In this document: positions 11,373-21,872 of the stretch, piece by piece | Numbering within the stretch: the stretch's first letter is position 1 | How the letters are laid out: each line of letters opens with the position of its first letter | Source of the DNA: Schoenoplectus triqueter | Lineage: Eukaryota > Streptophyta > Magnoliopsida > Poales > Cyperaceae | DNA length: 64,000 nt | Reading direction: 5' to 3' | Assembly: GCA_964058805.1 (NCBI GenBank) | Contig: CAXKVV010000579.1 | Span: 1 to 64,000, forward strand | Notes under the pieces: generated by a model | Told to the model about the DNA's origin: nothing | What the model saw: the letters and a program-made list of their open reading frames with translations, nothing else | The model's database searches: none | Program-made: the position numbers and the translations under genes

Positions 11373-11479
11373 CTGCTCAAACATAAGAGAAAACAAATAT
11401 CAAATCCCACCAGATAAGACAAACTAACATGTTCAGATAGGAAGCACAAATATACTCTTAATAATTAAACTAATCTTAC

Positions 11480-11609
11480 CTCAAAACATACCCAACTTGC
11501 CTCGCTTCTGCAGTCTATGCATGGAACAAGGACGAACTTGGGAAACTGCAAAAGAATACCTTCTCCCTTGATCCAAGATGCAGAAACTGCAAGTATGTTC
11601 CAGAAAATC
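11480..11609 (-). CDS. Candidate exon, frame ambiguous
   Basis: A minus-strand CTACCAG acceptor and a TTTTGAG|GTAAGA donor bound 130 bases. One frame is open throughout (IFWNILAVSASWIKGEGILL and on to SWVCFE). Another is open until a TGA two codons before the donor, and only that one has the phase to continue into the YWELRQ frame of the next exon. The donor is a strong plant consensus. The conflict between open frame and phase suggests a one-base indel in a former exon. Confidence 0.3.
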
Positions 11610-11836
11610 CTGGTAGTATAGAAGGAAAATATTAGTATACCAGGACCTTGAAGCAAATTTTAGAAAAAAATTGCAGAAAATTATCCAATATTTATTTATT
11701 TTCAAATTACACTTGACACTTCTATGTTCATAGTTAGCACCAGATAATTGCAACTGTTAGGGTTGACTAAATTAAATATAACCAAAACAATTAGGGGCAA
11801 ATATTAAATGATACAAGTGAAACAGGTGATAATGTA

Positions 11837-11854
11837 CCCCCCCCCCCCCCCCCC
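11837..11854. repeat. Poly-C tract, 18 C
   Basis: An uninterrupted run of 18 C followed by GCGC in an otherwise AT-rich stretch. The length may be unreliable in the assembly. Confidence 0.95.
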
Positions 11855-12054
11855 GCGCAATCAGATTGACAACTGTTTTTGTTCAATCACTCTTCAAGAA
11901 TAAAAGCTTCCCTGACCCTCTTATTTTGTAAAGCACACAAGTTCAAAAACAATATGATAAGAATCTGTACCTTTATTCAAAGATAGATTGCTCTGCCTCA
12001 TATTACACATATAATAATAAGAATAAAGACTCATGAAAATAAAACAAGATACAA

Positions 12055-12221
12055 ATTGGCACTTGGAAAAAAGAAAGTCTTCCGTCATTCAGCATTTCCC
12101 TCCAGCAAAGCCTGTCAGTTAAAAGGGTTACAGAAAATAAGAACAAACCATATAATAAGAGTAAGAGGACAAGCCTAAGCATGTACCAAACTTAAATGTA
12201 ACCGAGGTTAAGCCTTCCATC
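12055..12221. repeat. Dispersed ~150-bp repeat, copy 1 of 3
   Basis: The segment with CATTTCCCTCCAGCAAAGCC and, ~120 bp on, CCGAGGTTAAGCCTTCC recurs at about 15,277-15,460 and 15,835-16,015, all in the same orientation. The copies are diverged (roughly 75-85% by eye). Origin unknown; possibly one intron sequence duplicated before the hairpin array at 12,222-14,695 expanded between copies. Confidence 0.6.
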
Positions 12222-14695
12222 CTAAATTAAGTAGTATTTACTTTTATCAAGAAATTATTCACGATAAAATGTTAAGGTCATTCCTTACCTTTGTGTGTGC
12301 TTATTATTATTAATATGTTTAAAATTAATATATATAACCTTTCACACCATCATTAAAAAAAGTATTAGATCAAAATAAAATAAAATTTCTGACAAGATTA
12401 AAAAAATTAGAGAAAAAACGATTTTGAAAACTCCATTTCTTTTAATTTTGTCAGAAATTTTCTTTTATTTTGATAGAGTATTCTTTTAGATAGCTTAAAT
12501 TTACAACGTTTTGTGTTTGTTATTATTAATATGCTTGAGATTAATATTATATAATCTTTTATATCATTATTTATAAATTAAGTAGTGTTTACTTTTATTA
12601 AGAAATTATTCATGATAAAATGTCAAGGACATTTCTTAATTTTGTGTGCTTGTTATTATTAATATGCTTGGCATTAATATATATATAACCTTTCACATCA
12701 TCATTAAAAAATGCTTGATCAAATTAAAAGAAAATTTCTAATAAGATGAAAAAAATTAGAGAAAAAAAGATTTTGAAAACTCCAATTCTTTTAATTTTCA
12801 GGAATTTTCTTTTATTTTGATAGAATATTCTTTTAGATAGCTTAAATTTACAAACTTTTGTGTTCGTCGTTATTATCAATATGCTTGAGATTAATATAAT
12901 ATAATATTTCATATCATTATTTATAAATTAAGTAGTGTTTACTTTTATCAAGAAATTATTCATGATAAAATGTTAAGGACATTTCTTAATTTTGTGTGCT
13001 TGTTATTATTAATTAATATGATTGACAATAATATATATAAACTTTCACACCATCATTAAAAAAAATACTTGATCAAAATAAAAATAAAATTCTGACAAGA
13101 TTAAAAAAATTAGAGAAAAAACGATTTTGAAAACTCCAATTCTTTTAATTTTGTCAGGAATTTTCTTTTATTTTGACAGAGTATTCTCTCAGATAGCTTA
13201 AATTTACAAACTTTAATGTTTATTATTTTTAATATGCTTGAGATTGAAAGAGTATAATAGTGTTTACTTTTATCAAGAAATTATTCATGATAAATGTTAA
13301 GGACATTTCTTAACTTTATGTAATTGTTATTATTAATATGATTGACATTAATATATATAAACTTTCACACCATCATTAAAAAAAATACTTGATCAAAATA
13401 AAAGAAAATTTCTGACCAGATTAAAAAAATTAGAGAAAAAACAATTTTGAAAACTCCAATTCTTTTAATTTTGTCAGAAATATTCTTTTATTTTGATAGA
13501 GTATTCTTTTAGATAGCTTAAATTTACAAACTTTTGTGTTCGTTATTATTAATATGCTTGAGATTAATATTATATAATCTTTCATATCATTATTTATAAA
13601 TTAAGTAGTGTTTATTTTTATCAAGAAATTATTCATGATAAAATGTTAAGGACATTTCTTAACTTGTGTGCTTGTTATTAATATGATTGACATTAATATA
13701 TATAAAATTTCACACCATCATTGAAAAAAATACTTGATCAAAATAAAAAAATCTGACAAAATTAAAAAAAATTAGAGAAAAAACGATTTTAAAAACTCCA
13801 ATTCTTTTAATTTTGTCAGAATTTTTTTTATTTTGATGGAGTATTCTTTTAGACAGCTTAAATTTATAAAGTCTTGTGTTCATTACTATTAATATGCTTA
13901 GAGATTAATATTAAATAATTTTTCATATCATTATTTATAAATTAAGTAGTGTTTACTTTTATCAAGAAATTATTCATGATAAAATATTAAGGAAATTTCT
14001 TAACTTTGTGTGCTAGTTATTATTAATATGCTTGACTTTAATATATATATAATCTTTCACACTATCATTAAAAAAATACTTGATCAAAATAAAAGAACAT
14101 TTCTGACAAGATTAAAAAAATAGAGAAAAAACGTTTTTGAAAACTCCAATTCTTTTAATTTTGTCAAAAAAAATTCTTTTATTTTGATAGAGTATTCTTT
14201 TAGATAAATTTATAAAGTTTTTTGTTATTATTAATATGCTTGAGATTAATATTATATAATCTTTCATATCATTATTTATAAATTAAGTAGTGTTTACTTT
14301 ATCAAGAAATTATTCATGATAAAATGTTAAGGACATTTCTTAACTTTGTGTGCTTGTTATTATTAATATCCTTGACATTAATATATATAACATTTCACAC
14401 AATCATTAAAAAAATACTTGATCAAAATAAAATAAAATTTCTGACGATTAAAAAAAATAGAGAAAAAACGATTTTGAAAACTCCAATACTTTTAATTCTA
14501 TCAGAAATTTTCTTTTATTTTAATAGAATATTCTTTTAGATAGCTTAAATTTACAATGTTTTGTGTTTGTTATTATTAATATGCTTGAGATTAATACTAT
14601 ATAATCTTTCATATCATTATTTATAAATTAAGTAGTGTTTACTTTTATCAAGATATTATTCATGATAAAATGTTAAGGACATTTCTTGATCAAGT
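12222..14695. repeat. Tandem array of ~345-bp hairpin-bearing units
   Basis: An anchor (TTAAGGACATTTCTTA and variants) recurs at 12,272, 12,623, 12,973, 13,297, 13,646, 13,987, 14,327 and 14,673, with periods of 351, 350, 324, 349, 341, 340 and 346 bp. Each unit carries a ~35-40-bp inverted repeat: a left arm such as GATCAAAATAAAAGAAAATT and a right arm such as AATTTTCTTTTATTTTGAT, with ~55 bp between. Each also carries two copies of a TTATTATTAATATGCTTGA-type segment. Units are diverged by point changes and small indels. There is no coding sequence; apparent open frames of 60-71 codons are low-complexity. It looks like a fold-back MITE that became tandemly amplified. Confidence 0.88.
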
Positions 14696-14817
14696 ATATT
14701 AAAAGATAATCTTGATCATGATTAAAGAAAATTTCTGAGAAAAATTAGAAGGATTATAGATTGGAATATCCTTATCTGTGTAGGTCGTAGGGGATATATG
14801 TGCAAGACGGGAGAGGT

Positions 14818-15185
14818 AATTTGGCTTTTTCTCTTTTTAAATGCTTGAGATTGCCTTTGCATTTTCCAAGACTTATCCTGGCTATAGTCATCAATTTGGT
14901 TGTATGTTGTCAACTTGTACCCTGTCAGGCTGTCATCTCTAGTACATCCTAGAAGTCTCACTGGATATGTGAATCCCTGAATTTACCATTTGAGGGGAAA
15001 AAACAAAGAAGATGAGCAGACAAAAAAGACTATTAGATAATGCACATACATAACACGTGAGAAAAAGTATCATAGAAATTATTACTTACTGGAATGTGGA
15101 TCATGGGGGTTCCAGCAAAATAAGAAGAGAAGAGCACATAACTCAGACAGTGCACTCAGTAGTATCAGCATCAGCTCAGGTCATC
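14818..15185 (-). pseudogene. DExH-box RNA helicase fragment (DExH3/DExH5-like), two exons
   Basis: The minus strand encodes a piece of the helicase core of the plant DEAH/DExH family that includes Arabidopsis DExH3 and DExH5. Upstream exon, about 15,185-15,090: PELMLILLSA (decayed motif III region, family SAT reading SAL) followed, after a shift, by LFSSYFAGTPMIHIP. A GT-AG intron at 15,089-14,977 (113 bp) is removed in phase 0. Downstream exon, 14,976 to about 14,818: GFTYPVRLLG, then TGYKLTTYNQIDDYSQDK, then KKRKSQI. The ATP-binding motifs I and II before it and motifs IV-VI after it are absent. Only ~80 codons of a ~1,100-residue protein remain, with a frameshift. Because the intron is kept, it came by DNA duplication or capture, not by retroposition. 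Confidence 0.72.
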
Positions 15186-15276
15186 ACATAAACTATAACA
15201 TGTGTAACACCTTTCAAACTAAGAAAATTTCTTCAGCATTAAGAAAGATATAACAAGATCAAATTTACCTGCAAAA

Positions 15277-15460
15277 AAGAAAGCATTCCGTCACTTCTTC
15301 AGCATTTCTTTCTAGAAAAGCCTGCCAGTTAAAAGGCTTACAGAGGAAGAACAAACCAAATAAAAAGATGACAAGCTTAATCATGTATCTGACTGAAATA
15401 TAACTGAGGCTAAGCCTTCCGTCACTTGTTTGGCATTTCCCTCCAGAAAAACCGGATAGT
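15277..15460. repeat. Dispersed ~150-bp repeat, copy 2 of 3
   Basis: Matches 12,055-12,221 and 15,835-16,015; shares CTGAGGCTAAGCCTTC with the third copy. An open frame of 90 codons on the minus strand here spans repeat sequence and shows no family motif. Confidence 0.55.
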
Positions 15461-15553
15461 TCTTGTTGTTGTTGCTCCACACTCCCCTGTGCTTTCCCCG
15501 ATGTGTGCCACAATGTCTTTCTGTGTCTCTCACTCAATATGAGATAAGTCCTA

Positions 15554-15566
15554 CCCCCCCCCCCCC
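15554..15566. repeat. Poly-C tract, 13 C
   Basis: An uninterrupted C run, the second in this region (the other is at 11,837). Isolated C tracts are rare in this AT-rich window. Confidence 0.95.
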
Positions 15567-15834
15567 TCGAAGCAGGTCAGCTCAACTCAATGGGTAGATT
15601 CCTGAGGTACTGTCACTTTCTAGCTCACTGGCTCACCGACTCTTATCTAAACCGCACATGATTTTTGATGGGTCTTTATAAGTGCAGATTAATCACTGAA
15701 TTTGTGTTTTTTAACTATTGTACTCTCTTTTGAATTTGCAATTCTTTGACCTGCAACGAAACTGGAAATTAAAAGAGATCCCAGTTAAAAGAACAGGAGA
15801 GAAATGTGGAAAGTAAAAATCAAATGTAAAGATG

Positions 15835-16015
15835 ACAAGCTTTAGCATGCACCTATTTGATATAACTGAGGCTAAGCCTTCTTGTGAGTTTGTCACTCAT
15901 TCAGCATACCCCTATATGAAAGCTTGCCAGTTAAAATGATAAGAGAAAAACATGGACAAACCAAATATATAGATGAGAAACACGCATGAACCTAACTGAA
16001 ATGTAATTGAGGCTA
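15835..16015. repeat. Dispersed ~150-bp repeat, copy 3 of 3
   Basis: Third diverged copy, same orientation, with AACTGAGGCTAAGCCTTC and GCTTGCCAGTTAAAATGA as anchors. Confidence 0.55.
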
Positions 16016-16489
16016 GCAGCACACATAAGAAGACAAATCAAGGCTTAAAAACAATTAATTATTTGGCTTAATCTAATTTTTAGTGACCTCACAATGCCTC
16101 AACCAGGAAACAATTCAACTTACCTAGATTCATGAACTCTACCGACAAATCCCAAATGACCAAATTACATAAAAAAGGTAAAAAGAAAAAACAAACGTCA
16201 AGAAAGGCAACTTGCCTTAGAAACGTAGCCAAAACAAAACACAGATCATAACTCGTGCCATAAGCAATGGGATTAATTTCATAAACTACAATACAACTAT
16301 AAAACTGCATTTTATTCTTAATTCAACCTCATAAAAAAGAAATCACTAAATTATTATACAATGAAAACCAAAATAACCTGATAAAGGAAAAAGTAAAAAA
16401 GAAACAGATGAAATTTGCTTGAAATGATGTCGAGATCTGGAAACTAGACTAGGCTAGAAATTAACAAATGACAATAAGGTAATACCTCT

Positions 16490-16900
16490 TGTCGCACATC
16501 GAGAGCACATCACGTGTGAGGCGATGACATCTTTCAGATCAACATGAGCGTGTAGTGGGTCGACCGTCGACGAGAGAAGAACGCGCCATTTCTTCTCGGC
16601 AGGAGGTTCGGGGAGGTGTCAAGCTTGAGAAAAAATTAAGCCTTGCAGCAGTGGCGGAGCTTAAGCAGTTGAGCCGACGTAGGTTTGAGGTGGAGTTCCT
16701 GCTGAGATCAGACTAGAGACGACGCAGTGATCGTACGAATGGATGGGAAGGGGATGCGACATCGAAGCATTCAAGAGGAAACCCTGTCGCTTTCGCTCGT
16801 ACGCCTCGCTGCTCTCCCAAAACCCTCAAAAGAGAAAAACCCTAGCGTCGAGCGGTATCAAGCGTGCTTTTGAGTCGGTGGCTCGGTGCAGTGCAGGTGA
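16490..16900 (-). promoter_or_regulatory. Putative 5' leader and first exon of a minus-strand gene
   Basis: This is the only clearly GC- and CpG-rich stretch outside the LTR remnant. On the minus strand it contains CGCTAGGGTTTTTCTC at ~16,850, a typical plant 5'-UTR motif, and ends in GACAAGAG|GTATTACC, a good donor near 16,490. Three short upstream-type frames start with ATG (12-31 codons) and none continues through the donor, so the exon would be mostly untranslated. It lies upstream of the decayed minus-strand exons and could be their former leader. There is no transcript evidence. A + strand frame of 70 codons here is likely a shadow. Confidence 0.45.
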
Positions 16901-17121
16901 AGCCAAAAAAGGAACAAAATACGAAACAAATCCTTATCGAATCTTGATTACGTAGGCCGTGTATGAATTATCAACCGACTCTGTACTAAATTTATTCAAT
17001 GTATATAATCGATGAAAATTTTCCGTATCATTACTCTAATAAGAAAAGGAACCGACAATGAAATATTATTCGTGTTATTGCAACAGGTCAAATAATATTA
17101 TAAAATAGAGTTATCAATATT
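16901..17121. other. Putative upstream region, nothing specific seen
   Basis: The AT-rich flank would be the promoter of the leader-like segment if that gene existed. No firm TATA position was assigned. Confidence 0.25.
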
Positions 17122-17174
17122 TTAGCAACAATAATTGAAAACTCTATAATAGAGTTATCAATTATTGTTGTTAA
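17122..17174. repeat. Near-perfect hairpin, ~21-bp arms
   Basis: The arms AACAATAATTGAAAACTCTA and TAGAGTTATCAATTATTGTT are reverse complements with one mismatch and almost no loop. A partial extra copy of the right arm's start lies just upstream (17,105-17,115). This could be a tiny fold-back element; AT-rich arms weaken the case for a microRNA-type precursor. Confidence 0.7.
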
Positions 17175-18471
17175 AATAGTGAAAAATAGAAAAAGAAAAA
17201 GTAAATGGATTAATTTTTTTTGGACGCACATGTGCTGGAACGCAAATAAAGAACGACTCCCCACACTGATCCCACAACACAGAAAGAACTATGTATATAA
17301 ATACAAAGGACGGAAAAGACCGGGCCCATCCAAAAGATTGATGGTAGTATGACATCAGCAGTTGACCTCAGCTGAAGAAATGAGAGCCGGACGATGCAGA
17401 TCCTACGATTTTAACTCATTAAAATCTACCGTTCACTGTTGGACCGTTGTTAATGCCTTCACTGGAGAGTGGAGACAAACTAAAATTATTTAAAAATTAA
17501 TAAATTATTATTCGGCAATTCTTTCTTTGTCAACTCCTAAACAAGCTCCAGAGAACACAGGATTACCTATTTAATTAAAGGATGTGGATCACTTGACAAT
17601 GGTTATTGTGACAATCTTAATAATAAACTCTGAAATAAAAATTAAAAACTTTCTATGTTCTTTTTTGTTGATTGATAGTGTTTCAAATGTTATGCAATTT
17701 TATTATGATTAGTGTTGTACTCGGAGTTTGTCCTGATAATATAATCCTCAAATAAGTAATTAATAATATAAAATTTTAAATAATAAAATTTCACATTACA
17801 AAAAAAATTGGTTTGTAAGCTGCCGAGCAGCATAACACTTTCTCCTTGTACCGTACCACTTTTTTCACACAAAAAACACCGAGTTATTGATTATTTAAAA
17901 GATTTAAACCTATTTTGTGAACCATTTATAGTGTACAATTATTAATGTAACATTACTCTTTTGTATTATACATTTATACTTGATACAAGTTATCCTATAC
18001 ATCTATTTTTCACAGCGATGGAGATGGAAAAAGCAAAATCAAGTAATTTCGATCCAATATTTCAAACTTAATAGTGCCCCAATTTATTATCATACAAAAT
18101 TAAAATTGCATAAAGTTTTATCTTAAAATATTTGTAAACATACTTATACCGTTAATTTATCTTACAGTTATTGTTTGGTCGAAATAAGAATTATCAAGTC
18201 GTCTTTCATTCAGAGATTAAGACAATAATTTGCGTTGGTCGTTAACTTGGAATGAACCTATTTTCTGTTGCGGAGGGGAATGCTTAAAAAGGGAATCCAT
18301 GATCTTGGATTTAACCCCGACTATAGTTTTATTATGAAAATTACGCAATTTTTTCAAATACTTCGTATTTTTTTAACATTTACTTCTTTCCGATCAATTT
18401 TGTACATTTACTATACTTGAATTGCATTTCTTGAACTATCTGATATTCTAATTTTAATTAGTTTATATCAT
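17175..18471. other. No gene seen
   Basis: AT-rich intergenic DNA. No open frame with motifs; no repeat recognised. Confidence 0.35.
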
Positions 18472-18788
18472 CAGTGGCGGAGTCAGAATTTTACATCAGT
18501 AGTGACAATTAATATTATTTAAATAAAATTATTTATATTTTTATGATATTAATAATGATTTAAATTTTGAAGTGGGTATAAATTTATATTAATAATTTAT
18601 TTCTCATGATTTCAAAAAAATAGTGGCGTCAATAGTAAAAAAATTAAAATAATTTTTAGTGGGTTTAAATTAATATTAAATGATAAATATTATTATAAAT
18701 ATATCATATTTTTATAATTCATATAACAAATTTATAAATTTTAATGATATCAATTGACACCATATTTATGAGAGTGGCTACGCCACTG
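18472..18788. mobile_element. hAT-like MITE, 317 bp
   Basis: Terminal inverted repeats CAGTGGCGGAGTCA and (reverse complement of the right end) CAGTGGCGTAGCCA differ at two positions. Flanking 8-bp sequences TATATCAT (18,464-18,471) and TATACCAT (18,789-18,796) are a target duplication with one mismatch. An 8-bp duplication plus a CAGTGGCGGA-type end fits non-autonomous hAT elements in plants. The interior is AT-rich and non-coding, so it depends on a transposase elsewhere. Confidence 0.82.
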
Positions 18789-18796
18789 TATACCAT

Positions 18797-19023
18797 GTAA
18801 GTATATAACGTACCAATTGTTCAAGGATTATGTATACATTCACTCAACTTTGCTTCAAAGGAAATACTGTCATGAAGAGCTACAATCCGTTAGTTTTATT
18901 TCATTTTATTTTTTTAAATAAGGATTCATTTAACGTCAACTAATGTCAATCATCGCTTCCTTCTTAATTTGTCCCTCAATAAGAAAAGGTAAGGCTCGAC
19001 ACAATTACTGCTAGTTACATCAA
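18797..19023. other. No feature seen
   Basis: Spacer between the MITE and a Helitron. Confidence 0.3.
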
Positions 19024-19495
19024 CTAGCTATATACCCGCGCGTTGCAGCAAACTTTTTTATTTAAATATTAAAATATTATAAGATAAAAAAAATCATATT
19101 TATCTAATATTAAATTATAAAATCACCAAATTATAGAGAAAACCTATAATAAAGACTATATTTAATATTGGATGAAATTTTTGTACAATATGAGTTAATG
19201 ATTCATGATTTTTATGGCAAAAAAGTAAATTATTCTAATATATATTATCACCATTAAATTCTTACCAAATATACACAAGGTTGCTAAATAAATAAAAAAC
19301 AATATTATGGAAATAATAGTATATAAGGGAAAGAAATGGAGAGAAAGAGGGGATCAATGGACGCGATCACATACATTCGATCAACCAAAAATAAATATTA
19401 TTCGTCTAATTGAGAGATAAAATGGATATAATAAAAAATTATCATGACAAAAAATGGACACTCCAATTCTTAGACGGTTTATATAATAGTATAGA
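19024..19495 (-). mobile_element. Non-autonomous Helitron, 472 bp
   Basis: On the minus strand the element begins TCTATACTATTATATAAA (5' end at 19,495) and ends CGCGCGGGTATATAGCTAG (3' end at 19,024), i.e. TC...CTAG, inserted between A and T as Helitrons do. The 3' end has GC-rich bases able to form a short stem before CTAG. There are no terminal inverted repeats and no coding sequence (no Rep/helicase), so it is a short dependent copy. Confidence 0.8.
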
Positions 19496-20260
19496 TATAT
19501 ATTTGCTGCTCCAAATTTCATAATTTTGTATCTACATATAATTACAAAAAGCACGTCAAAGACTTTTGAAAGTTAGATGAAATATGAGAAGTGATAGTGT
19601 TTTAAAGAGAATGCATCGTTAAAAAAAACAAATCGTGAGAAAAGTCAACCGTTGTTTATTTGGTATATACATCGAACCTATTAATGTTATTTGATTTTCT
19701 GAGGTTTAAATTATTATAAAATATTAAATAAGCGAGCATGTGACTCATTTATTTAATTTTGCATGAGAAATAGCAAATAGCAGTATGGAGAAATTTTGTC
19801 CATTATGAATTTCTTTATGTTGGTGCTCCAAATTAAAGCGTACTTATAAAATCATGAGTATAATATTTAGAGAAGTATTCATTCGATATAATGTAGTAGA
19901 CTTACGTACAAGATATTCTAGTCCTCCCAAAACACTCTGATCATGATTTTTATGATGTAGGCGCTCCTTGGGGGCGAACCCAATTTAATTCTAATAATAA
20001 ATTAAGTAAATTGAAATTTAAAATTGCCTTTAATTTTAATTTCTCGCGAGTGTAGCATTATTAATTATGCCCTGTCAGAAATGTTCTATATAGGGAATTT
20101 GATAGTTTACATATAGAGCTAGTGTATATATGACTTGATAACGTAGTATTAATATCTCCGACGTATAACCATTAAACAATAGAAAAATTATGTACATTAA
20201 TTACAACGGGTCACACATTAATGTAATGATTACGGACTGACCAAGTCAAATGAACGATTA
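19496..20260. other. No gene seen
   Basis: AT-rich spacer between two Helitrons in opposite orientation. Confidence 0.35.
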
Positions 20261-20268
20261 TCTATACT

Positions 20269-20598
20269 TCTATACTATTATATAAAGCAGCTAAGAATTG
20301 GACAAATCCATTTTTTGTCATTTCCTTCAAACTTTTTATATCCCAAAATACCCATTATCTAATGATTTGTATTAATTTTGACTAATCAAACGAACACAAT
20401 AGCGTCCATTATTTTATATTCCTCTCCATTTTTTTGCCATATAAAAAGTGAAAATTAAAGATTGAGAAAAATCATACGAGATTATATCTGATATAGCATC
20501 TATAATTGATCTATTCCATATTAGAATGACGTATATATTATCATGTGATATTTTTCTATATCTAAATAAAAAAATTCGCTGCGCAGGTACACAACCAG
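20269..20598 (+). mobile_element. Second non-autonomous Helitron, ~330 bp, degenerate 3' end
   Basis: It begins TCTATACTATTATATAAA, identical over 18 bases to the 5' end of the minus-strand copy at 19,495, and continues with the related AAGAATTGGA and CCATTTTTTGTCA. The right end CGCTGCGCAGGTACACAACC then CAG followed by T is a one-base-altered CTAG terminus. The start could be 20,261, where a partial repeat of the same TCTATACT occurs. Same family as the first copy; non-coding. Confidence 0.7.
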
Positions 20599-20901
20599 TC
20601 ATCACCAATGAAAGTTATTTGCTTCATTGTCAATAAGAAAAAAAACTCAAAGCACAAGTCAAGACTACCAGCTGCTGATTAAGCTTTCTCAATTCTTAAA
20701 AAAAATATCTATTATTAGTGCCAAAATCTTAATGCGTTGAATTTCACTTATTTATTAAAGATTTCTAACAAAAATAACTAAGAAATTTTTTGTAAGCAAC
20801 GGAATTTTCAATCATGAGAATTTTGATAAATTCATATCCGATTTTTTATACTTTTAAAGTGATGATATGATGCTTAGAGAAGTATAAAATCTCTCATACT
20901 T

Positions 20902-20904
<3 letters not shown>

Positions 20905-20936
<32 letters not shown>
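20905..20936. repeat. (AT)16 microsatellite
   Basis: A perfect dinucleotide run of 32 bases. Confidence 0.97.
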
Positions 20937-20938
<2 letters not shown>

Positions 20939-21872
20939 TAAATTTGAGTTCAAATGGCCGACCCAAACCATTGAACATGATATTCATATTGAAACATATT
21001 TGGATGTCAAATTTTATCTATTTTAAAAAAAAATTATAATTTTTATATAGGTATAAAATTTGTTGATTGAATGATTTTCACATCATTCAATACTAGTGAT
21101 TTTTCACCCATATAAAAATAGCAAAAATATTTTAAAAATATAAAAATTTGTCTCTAAATATATGTCAATATGAAGATCATATTTAACGGTTCACTTCAGC
21201 AGAAATTTCTTTCCATGCAAACTGATAAAAAAACTTAAATTTTGAATTATATCTTTACAAAATTATGATCTTATATCTTCAATAAGGTTTCTTCAGCAGT
21301 ATTGAGCATCTTCAATACTTGATTTCTTTAAGCCTTTAATAGGATCCTACAAGATATTTCAAAAAAAAACTTATTAAATTCAAGTATGTTTTATAAAATA
21401 ATTAAATCAAATAAATTATTAAGTACAAAAATATCCCCATTTTGTTATTTTACAAAATCAAATGCATGAGTTAGAACATCAAATTTATCCTCTTTTCTGA
21501 AAGACGAACAAAAAGATATCAATTAAGCAATTAAATTCCCCCTCACTTTATACAATTATTGCATAAGATAATATCACAATGATATGCATATACAAGTTTC
21601 ATAGATAAGATAATTAAAACATAATATCACACATAATGTCTTGAAAATATAAGATATAGCAATGCAATTCAAAACAGTTCATACAATATATAGCTATTTA
21701 AATATGTCAAAAGGCATTATCATAAAAGTTCAAGTTTAAACATTCCTGCATCACAAATGAGTCATAAACATACAAAACATAAAATAGATTCAAAGTATAA
21801 CTCTCATCTCTAAAAAAAAGTAAGGCCAAATGAAAAATAAGAGAAACAATAAAATTCTAAAAAAAGTCATTC
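20937..21872. other. No gene seen
   Basis: Strongly AT-rich. Short adenine- and thymine-rich runs only. Confidence 0.35.

Noticed and set aside
12724..14539. Open frames of 62-71 codons in the hairpin array
   Set aside because: Low-complexity AT-rich repeat sequence; the frames fall in array units and carry no motif.
15265..15537. 90-codon minus-strand frame
   Set aside because: It spans the dispersed ~150-bp repeat and has no recognisable domain; the helicase similarity begins downstream at 15,185.
15585..15660. tRNA-like segment (GGTCAGCTCAACTCAATGGG)
   Set aside because: No consistent acceptor stem, anticodon arm or B-box; could not fold as a tRNA.
16630..16665. CAGTGGCGGAGC in the leader-like region as a hAT MITE end
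   Set aside because: Resembles the terminus at 18,472, but no matching inverted end or target duplication was found nearby.
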